From: Anaerobacillus isosaccharinicus
Lineage (GTDB): Bacteria > Bacillota > Bacilli > Bacillales > Anaerobacillaceae
Assembly (NCBI RefSeq): GCF_001866075.3
Contig: NZ_CP063356.1
Location: 1,354,164 to 1,418,163, forward strand
Length of the DNA: 64,000 nt
Direction: 5' to 3'
Shown piece after piece: positions 44,715 through 54,557 of the stretch. How positions within the stretch are numbered: the first letter of the stretch is position 1; each line of letters opens with the position of its first letter. Below the pieces are notes generated by a model that saw nothing but the letters and a program-made list of their open reading frames with translations, did no database searches and was not told the DNA's origin. A program made the translations under genes and the position numbers.

Positions 44715-44937
44715 CTTAATGGGCTAACTTTAAAGATAATTGCGTTTTTCTCTGTTATCTCCACCATTAAATCTTTCCTAAACGTTGATATAACAGATTT
44801 CCTTGTAATAACCTTGTTAATAAAAATAAATCTAGTTGTTCAAAATACTGTTTTACTATGTATTAATCCCTTACACATCGAAATTGTAACATTGGAATAA
44901 AAAAACCCGCAAAATAATTGCAGGCCAGCCAATAGAG

Positions 44938-45259
44938 TTATACTTTTTTTCTAATTATATCTAGTATTTTTCTACCTAACTCATCTTCTTCCATAACAAT
45001 AACTAACGTTTTCATAAATTCTATATGCATAGTAACAAACTCATGAATAATTGCATTGTTAATTTCGTGACCAAGTCTATTCAAAACATTATATTGCTTA
45101 GCGGTGCATTTTAAATAATATCTTCCCTAATCCTTGTCTTTACATAAATAAATTCCTTCTAATGCTTCTGAGAAATCTGTTTTAGTAAAGATGACATCTC
45201 CGATAGCAACAGAGCCGTTATCTGGAAGATGATCTGTTAATTTCTACTGATATGTTCAA
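44938..45259 (-). pseudogene. Decayed small cassette gene
   Basis: AGGAGGTGCG precedes a TTG at 45259 that opens NISVEI. A frameshift follows, then LTDHLPDNGSVAIGDVIF...EALEGIYLCKDKD, an in-frame TAG, and GRYYLKCTAKQYNVLNRLG on to VMEEDELGRKILDIIRKKV and a stop. Reading through one shift and one stop gives a coherent protein of about 107 residues. No family is recognised. It would have been next to the Rep gene. Confidence 0.65.
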
Positions 45260-45342
45260 TTTGACGCACCTCCTGTTGTATTAATGAGCTCAGGATGGTA
45301 TCATCCAGTTAGTTATTAGTTTAGTTTGAGGCTGTTGCAACC

Positions 45343-46332
45343 CTATTGCACAGTCTCTTTTTTTATTTCAAGAGGATGTAAGGATTTCTCAGTGATCAAC
45401 AAGCTGGATACTCCAAGTAAAGTTTCTAACTCCTTTTTCAATTCATAGAATTTACTTCTCGAATACAGTGTTCTACAGCAAAGCTCACCTTCTACAAAAA
45501 AGGCTTTAGCAAATTGGATCAGATGTTGTTTTTGCTTCTGATTTAGTGTAGAAACTTTTATTGCTTTCATTACAGTATCGACGCTACGAGACTGTGAAAT
45601 GCCTAAGTTGTCTAAATAACCTCCCAGTATTTTTTCTAAACTACTAAAATTGAGAACCTCATCAGCAATTCTTTTATTACTCAGTTTTCTAAGCTCGTAG
45701 TTAGACAGTTCAACCTCATATCTAATCGTGCCTTTTGTTTTTTGTGGTTGAGAATTTTCCTTTTTATTCGATGCCATCTCAGCGTCTTTATCATAGACCT
45801 TCTCGGTTCGCGAATTTGTTTTCCAATAAACGGATTCAACATTCTCAGTGCCGCTCTGGTAATAAATCTGCTTTTTATGCCGTGCCTTTTTCGCTTTCGA
45901 CAAAGCTTGTAGATATTGTTGCTTTAGATTGCCGACATAAAAGTTCTTACACAAATGAAGCTTTTCAATTTCTGTCGTCCATAATGAAGGTATACGAGGT
46001 AATGTGAGATTTAATTTATCTGCAATGTGTTTTCTTAATAGTGACATAAATGATTGCAGATCTCGATGATCGATTTCTTTCAAGTTGTTACCATACATGA
46101 ACTTCGGTACAGAGACTTCGACTTTTAACCAACTTTTAGAAGGCTCATCCTGTTTGTAAACGTACAATATATGAGGATCTCCAATCCGTTGTTCATCATA
46201 TATAAAGTGAAAGGCGGTAGGTCTAGTTCTGTTTTTCTTGGATACGGTGGTATTTGTCTTTGTCCACTTAATATTGTTGATCTCGTCTTCACTTAGATGA
46301 ACAGGGATATCAAATTTAATTGTATCTATCAT
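45343..46332 (-). CDS. Phage/plasmid replication protein, II/X family
   Basis: 329 residues beginning MIDTIKFDIPV, the typical opening of the II/X family related to gene II protein of filamentous phages and some plasmid Rep proteins. It has KGTIRYEVELSNYELRKL in the middle and a helical C-terminal part. Such proteins initiate rolling-circle replication by nicking; I could not place the catalytic Tyr confidently. It lies in the cassette core next to the XRE regulator and serine recombinase, so the excised circle might replicate. That is inference. Confidence 0.75.
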   Translation of the reverse strand: MIDTIKFDIPVHLSEDEINNIKWTKTNTTVSKKNRTRPTAFHFIYDEQRIGDPHILYVYKQDEPSKSWLKVEVSVPKFMYGNNLKEIDHRDLQSFMSLLRKHIADKLNLTLPRIPSLWTTEIEKLHLCKNFYVGNLKQQYLQALSKAKKARHKKQIYYQSGTENVESVYWKTNSRTEKVYDKDAEMASNKKENSQPQKTKGTIRYEVELSNYELRKLSNKRIADEVLNFSSLEKILGGYLDNLGISQSRSVDTVMKAIKVSTLNQKQKQHLIQFAKAFFVEGELCCRTLYSRSKFYELKKELETLLGVSSLLITEKSLHPLEIKKETVQ

Positions 46333-46382
46333 GCTTAATCACCTCCCACTCCTGGACACATTTTCACGTATTACAGTGTAAT

Positions 46383-46544
46383 TTAGTCCTGATTTAATTT
46401 CATGATAGGATGTTCACTAAGAATATTTGCTAATTGCTCTATAAATGCGTCTCGCTTCTTTTTCTCTCCTTCTAGAACTTCCACAAGCGACTGTTCTAAC
46501 GGTAAGAGATTATCAGCACCAAATAGGTTACCATCTATAATCAT
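46383..46544 (-). CDS. Small hypothetical protein before rep
   Basis: 53 residues, MIIDGNLFGADNLLPLEQS then a charged helix (VEVLEGEKKKRDAFIEQLANIL). GGAGGTGAG lies upstream at normal spacing. It is 50 bp before the rep gene and divergent from the XRE regulator, suggesting an operon with rep. No family known to me; it may be a regulatory or partner peptide. Confidence 0.65.
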   Translation of the reverse strand: MIIDGNLFGADNLLPLEQSLVEVLEGEKKKRDAFIEQLANILSEHPIMKLNQD

Positions 46545-46654
46545 TACAGCTCACCTCCTTGAGGAAAGCATATCATAGTTTTTATCAATATTTCAATAAC
46601 TATTTATTTATTGATAGTTATGTTTTATAATATAATTAAAGGGAGGTTGATTTT

Positions 46655-47401
46655 ATGTACATAGAATCTAATACTATTGAACAGTTGAAGTTTAAAACTT
46701 CTGTAGGTATGAGAATTCGTATTATTCGTGAGTATCTAAAAAATAAACTTGGAAACCAATTTAGTGGAAATAGCGTTGCCAACAGAATTGATGGGTTAAC
46801 ACAATCTAGTTTAAATATGATTGAACTAGGAAAGGTTAAAAGTGTTTCAGCCGAGGTCTTATATTATTTAGCAAAAGATTTTGGTGTTTCTTATGATGTT
46901 TTCTTTAATGACTTTTATCTTCAGCCAAATCCTGTGATAAAAATCTCTACATCAAACAAGGAGAAGGAGAAAAAGAACCAACAAAGCGAGATTTTAATAA
47001 GCGATGACTTCATTAATCCATTAGAAGAGAACGAATTCAAAATAAATATTAAAGTTAGCAAAGTTGCATCTAATGGAGACTACCAAGTAGTTTTATATCG
47101 AAATACCAAAGAAAAACACGATAATAGACGAATCTTAAGCTTAGTCGCTCAGGTAATCCACTCAATGAATAGTCAAGATATGCTGGTTGATCAGGAAAAT
47201 TATGATGGCGCTGGAAGTTCGGATCCTTTGATAATAGCCAAAGAACTAATCAGTAATAGTATGAACAACATCCTTGTATTTCCTTGGAATGATGGTAGTT
47301 CATTTGTACAAACCGAAAACGAGGTTCATGAACAGGCTATTAACTATACTAAGGAATTATTGCACTTTAATAAGCGAAAGGAGGATGCACCTAATGAATA
47401 G
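46655..47401 (+). CDS. XRE-family transcriptional regulator
   Basis: 248 residues. An N-terminal helix-turn-helix (~15-90: VGMRIRIIREYLKNKLGNQF, LTQSSLNMIELGKVKSVSAEVLYYLAKDFGVSYDVF) is followed by a ~150-residue C-terminal domain of unknown type. It is divergent from rep and overlaps the recombinase gene by 8 bp. That arrangement is usual for a regulator controlling excision and replication of its own element. The 110-bp gap to the rep side likely contains both promoters. Confidence 0.85.
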   Translation: MYIESNTIEQLKFKTSVGMRIRIIREYLKNKLGNQFSGNSVANRIDGLTQSSLNMIELGKVKSVSAEVLYYLAKDFGVSYDVFFNDFYLQPNPVIKISTSNKEKEKKNQQSEILISDDFINPLEENEFKINIKVSKVASNGDYQVVLYRNTKEKHDNRRILSLVAQVIHSMNSQDMLVDQENYDGAGSSDPLIIAKELISNSMNNILVFPWNDGSSFVQTENEVHEQAINYTKELLHFNKRKEDAPNE

Positions 47402-49121
47402 ACTTAAAGCTGTTATCTATGCTCGTGTAAGTACTGAAGAGCAAGCAAAGGAAGGATATAGTATTAAAGCACAGAAGCAACTGCTACGAGACTATGCCAC
47501 ACATCGTAACATTGAAATTGTGGGGGAATATATTGATGAAGGTCGTAGTGCGAAAAGTATTGATGGTAGACCTGAAATGCAACGGTTGCTGAAGGATGCT
47601 AAAGAGAAGAAATTTAATTCTGTTATTATCTACAAACTTGACCGTCTAGCTCGTAAGACTAAGGATTCTCTTGAAATTGCGGAAACCTTAGAGCGATATA
47701 ATGTGCAGTTAATGAGTTATTCTGAGAACATTGATACAACAACACCAGGAGGAAAAATGTTTTTTACTGTCCTGAGTTCTGTAGCTGAAATGGAGCGATC
47801 AACGATAATTGATCGTGTTAAGATGGGGATGAATCAGCGTGCGAAACAGGGCAAGTGGAATGGAGGCATTGTACTAGGCTATGATGTCATCGATAAAGAG
47901 TTAATTGTTAACGAAGAAGAAGCTTCCATTGTTCAAGAGATATTCACCTTAGCTAGCAAAGGATATGGCTATAAAAAAATTGCTTATGATCTTAATAAAC
48001 GTGGATATAAAACAAAGAAAAAGAAAGAGTTCTCGGTTAATTCAATCAAAGGAATTTTAGATAACCCAATGTATATTGGGAAAATACGTTTTAATCAACA
48101 TGAGAATTGGTCGGAAAAACGTAGACAAGGGAAAAATTCAAATCCTGATTTAGTGAATGGTACACATAAACCTATTATCCAAGAAGATTTATGGAACCTA
48201 GTTCAAGAGAAGAGAAAAAAGCGCTCTTTCCGCCCTGCGCAATCAGGAAATCCTTATTTCTTAGGTCGCTTACTACGTTGTCCCGTTTGCGGTTATGGAA
48301 TGGTTGCAGCCAAAGCACGAGGGGAAAATGGTGCTGTCTATCGTCTGTATCAGTGTGGGCAATATAAAAATAAAGGTCGAACTGTCTGCCAAGCAAATAC
48401 AATTAACGCAGATAAAGCTGAAAAATACATAGTTGATGAACTAAAGCGAGTTGTTATGGAACCATACTTTATTGAGAAATTAGTAGATAGAATGAACTCA
48501 GATCGCTCTGATGCAGAACGTCCTCTTCAAGAAGAAAAGAAACGGCTATTATCCAACAAGCAAAAGAACGAGAAGTATATCGATAACCTTGTTACAATGT
48601 TAATGGATGATCCAGATCTTCGAGACATCTACAATAATAAATTGAAAGAGCAGAAACAGCAGCTCATTTCTATAACTGAACGTATCCAGTCTCTCGACTC
48701 ACAGCTCAAGAATGTTAGCAAGGAACCAATCGATGCTGAATCACTCAAGTACCTTCTCCAAAACCTGGATACGATTCTGGAGCGAGCAGATGCAGCTGAG
48801 AAAAAAGAGCTTCTTGCTTTATTTATTAAAGATATTCAGATTACCAAAGATAAGGTTTCTGGTAAGATAGGCCGTCAAATTAAAGCTATTAACTTGATGT
48901 TTGACTTTACGATTGAAGCTCTCCAAGGAAGTACTGGTGCACTAATGAATCAAATGTGCGAAATAAACTGTATAGCACCTGTTGATTTATCATTTATGAA
49001 TAACCCGTCATATAAGGAAAATACAATGAGGGAAGCACTCGCCTCCCTCAACCTTTTACCCTTATTTATGATACGGTTCTCCCCGATTAATCCGAAACGC
49101 GCGGTACACTTGCTCTACTAA
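47394..49121 (+). CDS. Large serine recombinase of the rlmH-integrated cassette
   Basis: 575 residues from the ATG at 47394 (GGAGG upstream, overlapping the regulator stop). The resolvase domain has the catalytic Ser in [18 protein letters not shown] (~12) and [18 protein letters not shown] recombinase domain (~160-265), a zinc ribbon ([12 protein letters not shown] ... [12 protein letters not shown]), and a coiled coil (~380-490) follow. It plays the part that Ccr proteins play in staphylococcal SCC. Its last ~18 residues, from MIRF on, are read across the att core and antisense through the 3' end of rlmH, so part of the C-terminus is host-encoded. Confidence 0.92.
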   Translation: MNRLKAVIYARVSTEEQAKEGYSIKAQKQLLRDYATHRNIEIVGEYIDEGRSAKSIDGRPEMQRLLKDAKEKKFNSVIIYKLDRLARKTKDSLEIAETLERYNVQLMSYSENIDTTTPGGKMFFTVLSSVAEMERSTIIDRVKMGMNQRAKQGKWNGGIVLGYDVIDKELIVNEEEASIVQEIFTLASKGYGYKKIAYDLNKRGYKTKKKKEFSVNSIKGILDNPMYIGKIRFNQHENWSEKRRQGKNSNPDLVNGTHKPIIQEDLWNLVQEKRKKRSFRPAQSGNPYFLGRLLRCPVCGYGMVAAKARGENGAVYRLYQCGQYKNKGRTVCQANTINADKAEKYIVDELKRVVMEPYFIEKLVDRMNSDRSDAERPLQEEKKRLLSNKQKNEKYIDNLVTMLMDDPDLRDIYNNKLKEQKQQLISITERIQSLDSQLKNVSKEPIDAESLKYLLQNLDTILERADAAEKKELLALFIKDIQITKDKVSGKIGRQIKAINLMFDFTIEALQGSTGALMNQMCEINCIAPVDLSFMNNPSYKENTMREALASLNLLPLFMIRFSPINPKRAVHLLY

Positions 49122-49541
49122 AAACAATCTCATTAGCTGGTGCGGAAAGGTCATTTTTGAAAATGATAGTTGGCTATCTGAGCGCTGCATGACTGCTGCA
49201 CTGAGACCTAAAGATCCGCCAATAATAAAAGTAACTTTACTTCTTCCATATGTAGCAAGCTTGTCTAATTCTTTTGCTAGCTTTTCCGAACTCCACATTT
49301 CACCCTCAATTGCCAAGGCAATCACATATGCATCTTGAGCTACTTTGGCTAAAATTCGCTCGCCTTCTTTATCTTTGACTTGAAGCATTTCGGCATCACT
49401 TAATTGTTCTGGTGCTTTTTCATCAGGAACTTCAATGACTTCGACTTTGGCATATGGTCCCATTCTTTTTATGTATTCATTAATACCATTGATTAAATAT
49501 TTTTCTTTGAGTTTCCCGACGGTAATAATTGAGATATTCAC
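49062..49541 (-). CDS. rlmH: 23S rRNA (pseudouridine1915-N3)-methyltransferase
   Basis: 159 residues, normal length for RlmH. It is a SPOUT methyltransferase that modifies pseudouridine 1915 of helix 69 in assembled 70S ribosomes. [10 protein letters not shown] (~100-110) is the SAM-binding knot region, [18 protein letters not shown]-type sequence follows (here FPHQLMRLF), and the C-terminus is INRGEPYHK. It is orthologous to staphylococcal orfX. The cassette is integrated so that the gene stays complete. The recombinase gene overlaps its last 60 bp on the other strand. Confidence 0.96.
   Translation of the reverse strand: MNISIITVGKLKEKYLINGINEYIKRMGPYAKVEVIEVPDEKAPEQLSDAEMLQVKDKEGERILAKVAQDAYVIALAIEGEMWSSEKLAKELDKLATYGRSKVTFIIGGSLGLSAAVMQRSDSQLSFSKMTFPHQLMRLFLVEQVYRAFRINRGEPYHK
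49066..49079. repeat. Right attachment site (attR) in the 3' end of rlmH
   Basis: TTATGATACGGTTC encodes, on the minus strand, the last residues of RlmH (EPYHK). It is repeated exactly at 28863-28876, 20.2 kb away. Inside this end GAGGGA...TCCCTC and an inverted GGGTAAA/GGTTGAG pattern resemble the other cassette end. Confidence 0.9.
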
Positions 49542-49610
49542 AGCTTAATTCACCACTTTTTAAAGTTTATCCACAAAAGTTATCCACATATCAACAGTGT
49601 ATAGTTACAT

Positions 49611-49769
49611 TTATCCACTTATTTTATAAATTGCCTGTTCTGTACAAAAATTACACGTTGTGGACAACTGTTTTTCCTGATCTAGTTTCTCCATAATCGG
49701 AGCTAACTCTTTTTCATCTACAACAATATCAAGCGCTAAATCGACATGGTCTTCACAGCAATAATACAT
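49611..49769 (-). CDS. yyzF: CxxH/CxxC zinc-binding-like small protein
   Basis: 52 residues from the ATG at 49769, giving MYYCCEDHVDLALDIVV and TTCNFCTEQAIYKI. The paired Cys/His and CxxC suggest a small metal-binding protein. It matches the small CxxH/CxxC family (YyzF of B. subtilis) in length and in its position between htrC and rlmH. Function unknown. The start is supported by GGAAAGAAGTG upstream; a longer frame from 49796 would add nine residues. Confidence 0.8.
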   Translation of the reverse strand: MYYCCEDHVDLALDIVVDEKELAPIMEKLDQEKQLSTTCNFCTEQAIYKISG

Positions 49770-49796
49770 ACATTCACTTCTTTCCTTTAACTTCAT

Positions 49797-50123
49797 TCAT
49801 TAAACCATTTTAACTATTTTCCACATAATTATCCACAAAAACAAAATTAATCACTCTTTCTTACACTGTTTATAACTATTAGGGCCTAAATTCAATCCCA
49901 CACTAAACCATAACGATTAGTAAGAAAGCTACATTCCGCTGAACGGCGACATGCAAAAGTTCTGACGAGCATAACTTCTTGAATATCATCTTCCAAGCTT
50001 TACGGCGAGTAACCTCAGGAACAGCATTACTCCTCCTTCTATGTAAAGTCTCATTTTATTGGTTTCCCCTATAGATATGTAAATAAACATTTCGTCATTC
50101 CATTGAAAATCGTTATAGAAAAA
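49797..50123. other. Intergenic region between htrC and yyzF
   Basis: About 330 bp that must hold the promoter for yyzF-rlmH on the minus strand. GC content rises around 49920-50040, but I found no reading frame, RNA gene or repeat I could support. Confidence 0.4.
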
Positions 50124-50247
50124 GAAAAAAGAGGTTTTCCCCTTCTTAAGTAACAGTCACTTCAGGCATGATATAGAGTAGAGTTTCCTTAAAAACAATA
50201 CTGATATCGTACCTACACGAGGTGAGCTGGCACTTATGGGACAACCT
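50124..50247 (-). terminator. Long imperfect hairpin ending the wal-htrC operon
   Basis: On the minus strand AAAGAGGTT...CCC...TAAGT near 50247 pairs with ACTTA...GGGG...AACCTCTTT near 50124, and TTTCTTTTTC follows. The arms are imperfect and about 90 bases apart. It may be a MITE-like intergenic repeat that serves as a terminator. Confidence 0.55.
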
Positions 50248-50256
50248 CTTTCTAAC

Positions 50257-51474
50257 CTATAACGCTTGTTTTATTAAAGTTAATATTGTCGTTTCCTTCT
50301 TACCATTACGATAGAAGGTTACTTCTAACTCATCACCAATTTTCTTTTTCGTATAAAGGTGCTTACGAAGATCATGAGTGTCTTGAATTGCTACACCGTC
50401 AAGGGAAACAATAACATCATACTGTTCCAATCCTGCACGATCTGCAGGAGACATTGGTTCAACTCGCTCTAAAATAACTCCTGTTTTTACTTCATCAGGA
50501 AGGTTAAATGTTTCTTTCCAATGAAAGCTTGGAATTTCTGATAAAGAGCGAATCACAACTCCCATTTGTGGTCGCTGCACTTCCCCATAAGTCTCTAAAT
50601 CATTTATAACTGGTATCGCAATGGCACTTGGAATTGAAAAACCAATACCCTCTACCGAGCCGGCAATTTTCATTGAATTAATACCAATTACTTGACCATG
50701 AATATTGATTAGTGCCCCACCACTGTTTCCTGGGTTAATTGCAGCATCAGTTTGTAATACTTCTGCTTCCCAATCAACACGGCCATCTTTATTAAGATCA
50801 ACAGGCACGCTTCTTTCCGTTGCACTAATGATTCCTTGGGTAACCGTTCGTGAAAACTGTAATCCTAACGGGTTACCAATGGCAATGGCTGGTTCACCCA
50901 CCCGTAGTAACTCTGAATTACCAAATTCAGCAACAGTATCGACATCTTTTGCTGAAATTTTTAAAACAGCTAAATCTGTAATGACATCTGTACCTAGTAA
51001 TTCAGCTGGAACTCTTGAACCATCGCTTAGTGAAATCTCAATTTGCCTTGCACCCTCAATAACGTGATGATTTGTCACGATATAAGCATGATCGTTCGAT
51101 TTTTTATAAACAACACCAGATCCTGTTCCTTCACCTGATGCCTGTGACCAAAAGTTGGATTCTTGTATATTAATTACACCGACTACAGCATTTGAAACAC
51201 GCTCAACAGCATCGATAATATCTGAATTAACTGTGACATTCAGCGTACTACCAACCTGGGAAGAAGCTGGTTGACTATCCGGTGTAATAGATACTGAGCT
51301 TTGTCCTTTTGGAACGACTTCATAAGGAAGTAAACCTGCATTGGAGAGAAATGGAACAGAAAAGATGACAAGCAAAGCTCCGACAACTGAACTAAAAAAA
51401 GCTACTCCAATGCTTTTAACAGTATTTTTCTCTTTTCTTGATTCTGTTTGATAATGCTCATCGTAGTATCCCAA
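50257..51474 (-). CDS. htrC: HtrA-like membrane-anchored serine protease
   Basis: 405 residues. A single transmembrane helix (~22-42) anchors a trypsin-like domain outside the membrane: His in VTNHHVIEGA (~137), Asp in TDLAVLKI (~168), Ser in NPGNSGGALI (~250). A PDZ domain (~300-395, GVILERVEPMSPADRAGLEQYDVI) follows. It degrades misfolded or damaged exported proteins. Position after walJ matches htrC (yyxA) of B. subtilis. The catalytic triad is complete. Confidence 0.95.
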   Translation of the reverse strand: MGYYDEHYQTESRKEKNTVKSIGVAFFSSVVGALLVIFSVPFLSNAGLLPYEVVPKGQSSVSITPDSQPASSQVGSTLNVTVNSDIIDAVERVSNAVVGVINIQESNFWSQASGEGTGSGVVYKKSNDHAYIVTNHHVIEGARQIEISLSDGSRVPAELLGTDVITDLAVLKISAKDVDTVAEFGNSELLRVGEPAIAIGNPLGLQFSRTVTQGIISATERSVPVDLNKDGRVDWEAEVLQTDAAINPGNSGGALINIHGQVIGINSMKIAGSVEGIGFSIPSAIAIPVINDLETYGEVQRPQMGVVIRSLSEIPSFHWKETFNLPDEVKTGVILERVEPMSPADRAGLEQYDVIVSLDGVAIQDTHDLRKHLYTKKKIGDELEVTFYRNGKKETTILTLIKQAL

Positions 51475-51606
51475 AAAAATACCCTCCTAAAAATTTATTC
51501 AAATATAATTTATCAAATTTCACGAAAAAATCCAGTATTTTATCTAATTTTTTTTTGCTTTTAACGAACACTCGTTTAAACCTATTTTTCCCAAAATATG
51601 AATCTT

Positions 51607-52401
51607 TTAAACTGCCACTAGTTCGGTAGGTTTGGCAGGGTCCGTATCAAATAATTTTAAATCCTCGCCCACTTCCAACCCTTGTTCTTCTAAGGTTTGT
51701 TTCACCGCTAAATGAGCAAGATCCTTCATATTATTATCTTTACTTAAATGGGCCAAATACACACGCGTAGGTTTTGTTCCAATTACCTCTGATAAAGCAA
51801 GAGCTGCATCTTCATTTGAGACATGCCCAACATCACTTAGGATCCTACGTTTTACACTCCATGGATAAGGACCCATTCTAAGCATATTCATGTCATGATT
51901 TGACTCGAAAATATAAACGTCCGATTCCTTAATTGTTCCTTTCATTCGGTCACTCACATAACCTGTATCTGTAATCACCGATAGCTTTTTACCTTCATGG
52001 TGAAAAACGTAAAACATTGGTTGGGCAGCATCATGGGAAACCCCAAATGATTCAATATCGATGTCGCCAAACAATTTCGTTTCCTCCATCTTAAAGATAA
52101 ACTTTTGCTCTAAAGGAATTTTCCCTAAACCTGATTCCATTGCCTGCCACGTTTTTTCATTTGCATAAATAGGAATATGATATTTTCTAGCTAATATTCC
52201 TACTCCTTTAATATGGTCACTATGTTCGTGGCTAACAAGGATGGCATCCAACTTACTTGGACAACAATCAATTTTCTTAAACAGCTCGTCCATTGCCTTA
52301 CCACTTAAGCCAGCATCTACTAAAATTCGCTGTTTTTCCGTAGCTACATAAATGGCATTTCCGGAGCTACCACTTGCTAAAACACTGAATTTTAAGCTCA
52401 T
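51607..52401 (-). CDS. walJ: Metallo-beta-lactamase-fold protein WalJ
   Basis: 264 residues. The metal-binding signature HEHSDHIKG (~57) is of the HxHxDH type, with further ligands in [27 protein letters not shown] and LAHLSKDN. It belongs to the YycJ subgroup of the beta-lactamase fold, probably a 5'-3' exonuclease linked to replication and cell-wall coordination. It follows walI by 15 bp in the wal operon. Start ATG is well placed. Some details of activity are known only from relatives. Confidence 0.94.
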   Translation of the reverse strand: MSLKFSVLASGSSGNAIYVATEKQRILVDAGLSGKAMDELFKKIDCCPSKLDAILVSHEHSDHIKGVGILARKYHIPIYANEKTWQAMESGLGKIPLEQKFIFKMEETKLFGDIDIESFGVSHDAAQPMFYVFHHEGKKLSVITDTGYVSDRMKGTIKESDVYIFESNHDMNMLRMGPYPWSVKRRILSDVGHVSNEDAALALSEVIGTKPTRVYLAHLSKDNNMKDLAHLAVKQTLEEQGLEVGEDLKLFDTDPAKPTELVAV

Positions 52402-52416
52402 AAATTATTCTCTCCA

Positions 52417-53211
52417 TTATTGTATATTTTGAATTGCCCCATCTATGGCATTAACGTAGTAAATTTGCTCATTTACACCAATATTCCACATCGGTGCAAA
52501 TACTTGGACTTCTCCAAGCGGTTTAAAGAAGCTAAAATAACTAAGCTCTACTTTATTAATGATACTATCAGGTGGAATAAGCTGTTCATTAAATAGCTTC
52601 TCGATCGCTTTAATACTAGTAATCACTTCTTGCTCTCGACCTTGTGGATGAATGGGTTGGATGGTTAAATAGTTTTGTTCATACATAACAATTTGCATAT
52701 CTTCATCCACCTGTACTAAAAGAGCGAAGCGACCACTTTCATAGTTGTCTATTTTTTTCCCTTCATATGTTTGAAAAAAGTAAACTTGGCTCAACTCTTT
52801 ATCATAATGACTAAACCGATACTCTTCTCCATTTATTACATGATGCAAAATAAACTCTTTTACTTGAGCACCAATGTTAGGTTCACTGTTGATCAAAGAA
52901 TACGGTTCTTTTAGGATAACTGTTACAACCTCATCATCAATCCCTAGTACTTCTTGATTTCGTTTCTCGCTAGCAATCATGGTTTCTAATGAGAGCTCGC
53001 TTGCCCCACTAATGTATGTTCCCGTTAGCTGTTCGTCATGAAGATCTGCACTAATGGTAATATTCATTTCTGAGAGTCTTTCTTGTAGTGTTGCTTCTGC
53101 TAACAAACTAATGTTACTAGCATCTCTTTTTCCATTTAGTTGATAGGCAAGAAAGATATTTAGAAGTAAAAACGTTAGAATAAAAATGGTTTTTGCTCTA
53201 CTCCAATCCAT
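52417..53211 (-). CDS. walI: WalK regulator WalI (YycI)
   Basis: 264 residues with one N-terminal membrane helix (~8-25, IFILTFLLLNIFLAYQL) and an extracytoplasmic domain rich in beta strands. It works with WalH to restrain the WalK kinase at the membrane. It overlaps walH by 14 bp (53198-53211), so the two are translationally coupled. Sequence divergence is normal for this family; identification depends on the helix position and operon order. Confidence 0.93.
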   Translation of the reverse strand: MDWSRAKTIFILTFLLLNIFLAYQLNGKRDASNISLLAEATLQERLSEMNITISADLHDEQLTGTYISGASELSLETMIASEKRNQEVLGIDDEVVTVILKEPYSLINSEPNIGAQVKEFILHHVINGEEYRFSHYDKELSQVYFFQTYEGKKIDNYESGRFALLVQVDEDMQIVMYEQNYLTIQPIHPQGREQEVITSIKAIEKLFNEQLIPPDSIINKVELSYFSFFKPLGEVQVFAPMWNIGVNEQIYYVNAIDGAIQNIQ

Positions 53212-54556
53212 TACTTATCGCCTCGCTATCTTCATCAACAATGTGAACTACTTGCCAATGGCCATTGTACTCGATAAACCATCTTGGTTCAAAAATTACA
53301 AATGACTGTCGTTTAATCATCATAAACCCATAGTTAACGTCCGTTAATAAATGAGACTGAAAATCCTCTTTATTTTTTAATTCTTCTAATAAAAAAGATC
53401 CTGATGGCAATTTCGTAGACTTAGTAATGTTAATCGGTTCTTCTTCCACAAAGAAAAGCGGTCGAACGTATTGTTCAATTTGATTTCCTGTCCCACGTTG
53501 TAACGTGATTTCAAATAAATTATTTACATCAAACATATTCGAACGATAAACAGGAACTCCATCAATGACAAGGCGAAACGTAATTTCTTCAGTAGATCCT
53601 AACGATTTTTTTGAATCATAATAAAATGAATTTGTTAGCCCTCCATGGGCATTTAAGAAATCAAGGGCAGTAAGTAAGATATCCTTACTACTTCGCTCTA
53701 CCATATCACCAAAAGTAGGATTTATATACCTTAATACATTGCCATTGTGTAAAATATTGACCATTCGATTTCCATCTGTAAAGGATTCTTCCCCATTAGA
53801 TTGTAGATACTGCTTTACAAAATTAGGATCACTAAACAAAAGCTGTTTAAATAGGTCTGTCCTAATTGGTTTGGCTAAATAAGTAACACTATTTACGTAA
53901 TGGGATTCCAAAGGTAAAAAGACTGTTTTCTTGAAACCATTCCCGTAAAGGGTAATATCAAAAGGAAAAACTTCATAAAAGTTTTCTGATGTAGCAGCAA
54001 TAACATCTTCCTTGAATTTACTAACTGATATATTTGTTCGAGCTTTAACGACCACCTGCGTGTCGTTAGAAATGAATTTAACATAGACTTGTTCTTTCTC
54101 TTGTTCAATTTCCATAAAAAGAATAAACCGATCAATATTACTAGTAAAAAATTCTTCGTTACTACTCATTTGAAAAATATCTTTTAGAGCGTCAACTGGT
54201 ATACTCGTAGGAAAAATAAATTCGATAGTATAGTCAGAATTATATCGATTATAAACATTTAAATTTGATACAAGTGAAAAATGGTCTATTGCAATGCCAT
54301 TGTAGCCTTCATAAAATTGTTCAAGAAATCCTGTCTTTTCAAGTGGCGAAAAATAGTTTCCTTCTTGATGTAAGATCACTTGCTTAGGTCTAATGATTTG
54401 CTGCAATTTTTTTTCTTCACCAATTTGAGTATTATCAATATATTCTGTGCTCTTTAAAATTGCATAGTTAGGCTGAAATGTCCATATTTGGTATGTGAAA
54501 AATACGCTTAATAAAATTAAGAACCAAAGCGTAGTTGTCTTAATATGCTCAAACAT
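53198..54556 (-). CDS. walH: WalK regulator WalH (YycH)
   Basis: 452 residues. One N-terminal membrane helix (~9-27, TTLWFLILLSVFFTYQIW) and a large extracytoplasmic three-domain part. Together with WalI it forms the membrane complex that tunes WalK. It begins 1 bp after the walK stop, so the operon is tightly packed. There is nothing unusual in length or composition. Confidence 0.93.
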   Translation of the reverse strand: MFEHIKTTTLWFLILLSVFFTYQIWTFQPNYAILKSTEYIDNTQIGEEKKLQQIIRPKQVILHQEGNYFSPLEKTGFLEQFYEGYNGIAIDHFSLVSNLNVYNRYNSDYTIEFIFPTSIPVDALKDIFQMSSNEEFFTSNIDRFILFMEIEQEKEQVYVKFISNDTQVVVKARTNISVSKFKEDVIAATSENFYEVFPFDITLYGNGFKKTVFLPLESHYVNSVTYLAKPIRTDLFKQLLFSDPNFVKQYLQSNGEESFTDGNRMVNILHNGNVLRYINPTFGDMVERSSKDILLTALDFLNAHGGLTNSFYYDSKKSLGSTEEITFRLVIDGVPVYRSNMFDVNNLFEITLQRGTGNQIEQYVRPLFFVEEEPINITKSTKLPSGSFLLEELKNKEDFQSHLLTDVNYGFMMIKRQSFVIFEPRWFIEYNGHWQVVHIVDEDSEAISNGLE

Positions 54557-54557
54557 T

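Noticed and set aside
44691-44900. Plus-strand 69-codon hydrophobic frame after radC
   Set aside because: It starts inside the radC terminator, has no ribosome site and its hydrophobicity follows from T-rich DNA.
46655-47401. XRE protein with rep as a toxin-antitoxin pair
   Set aside because: The neighbours are a Rep protein and a recombinase; nothing resembles a toxin.
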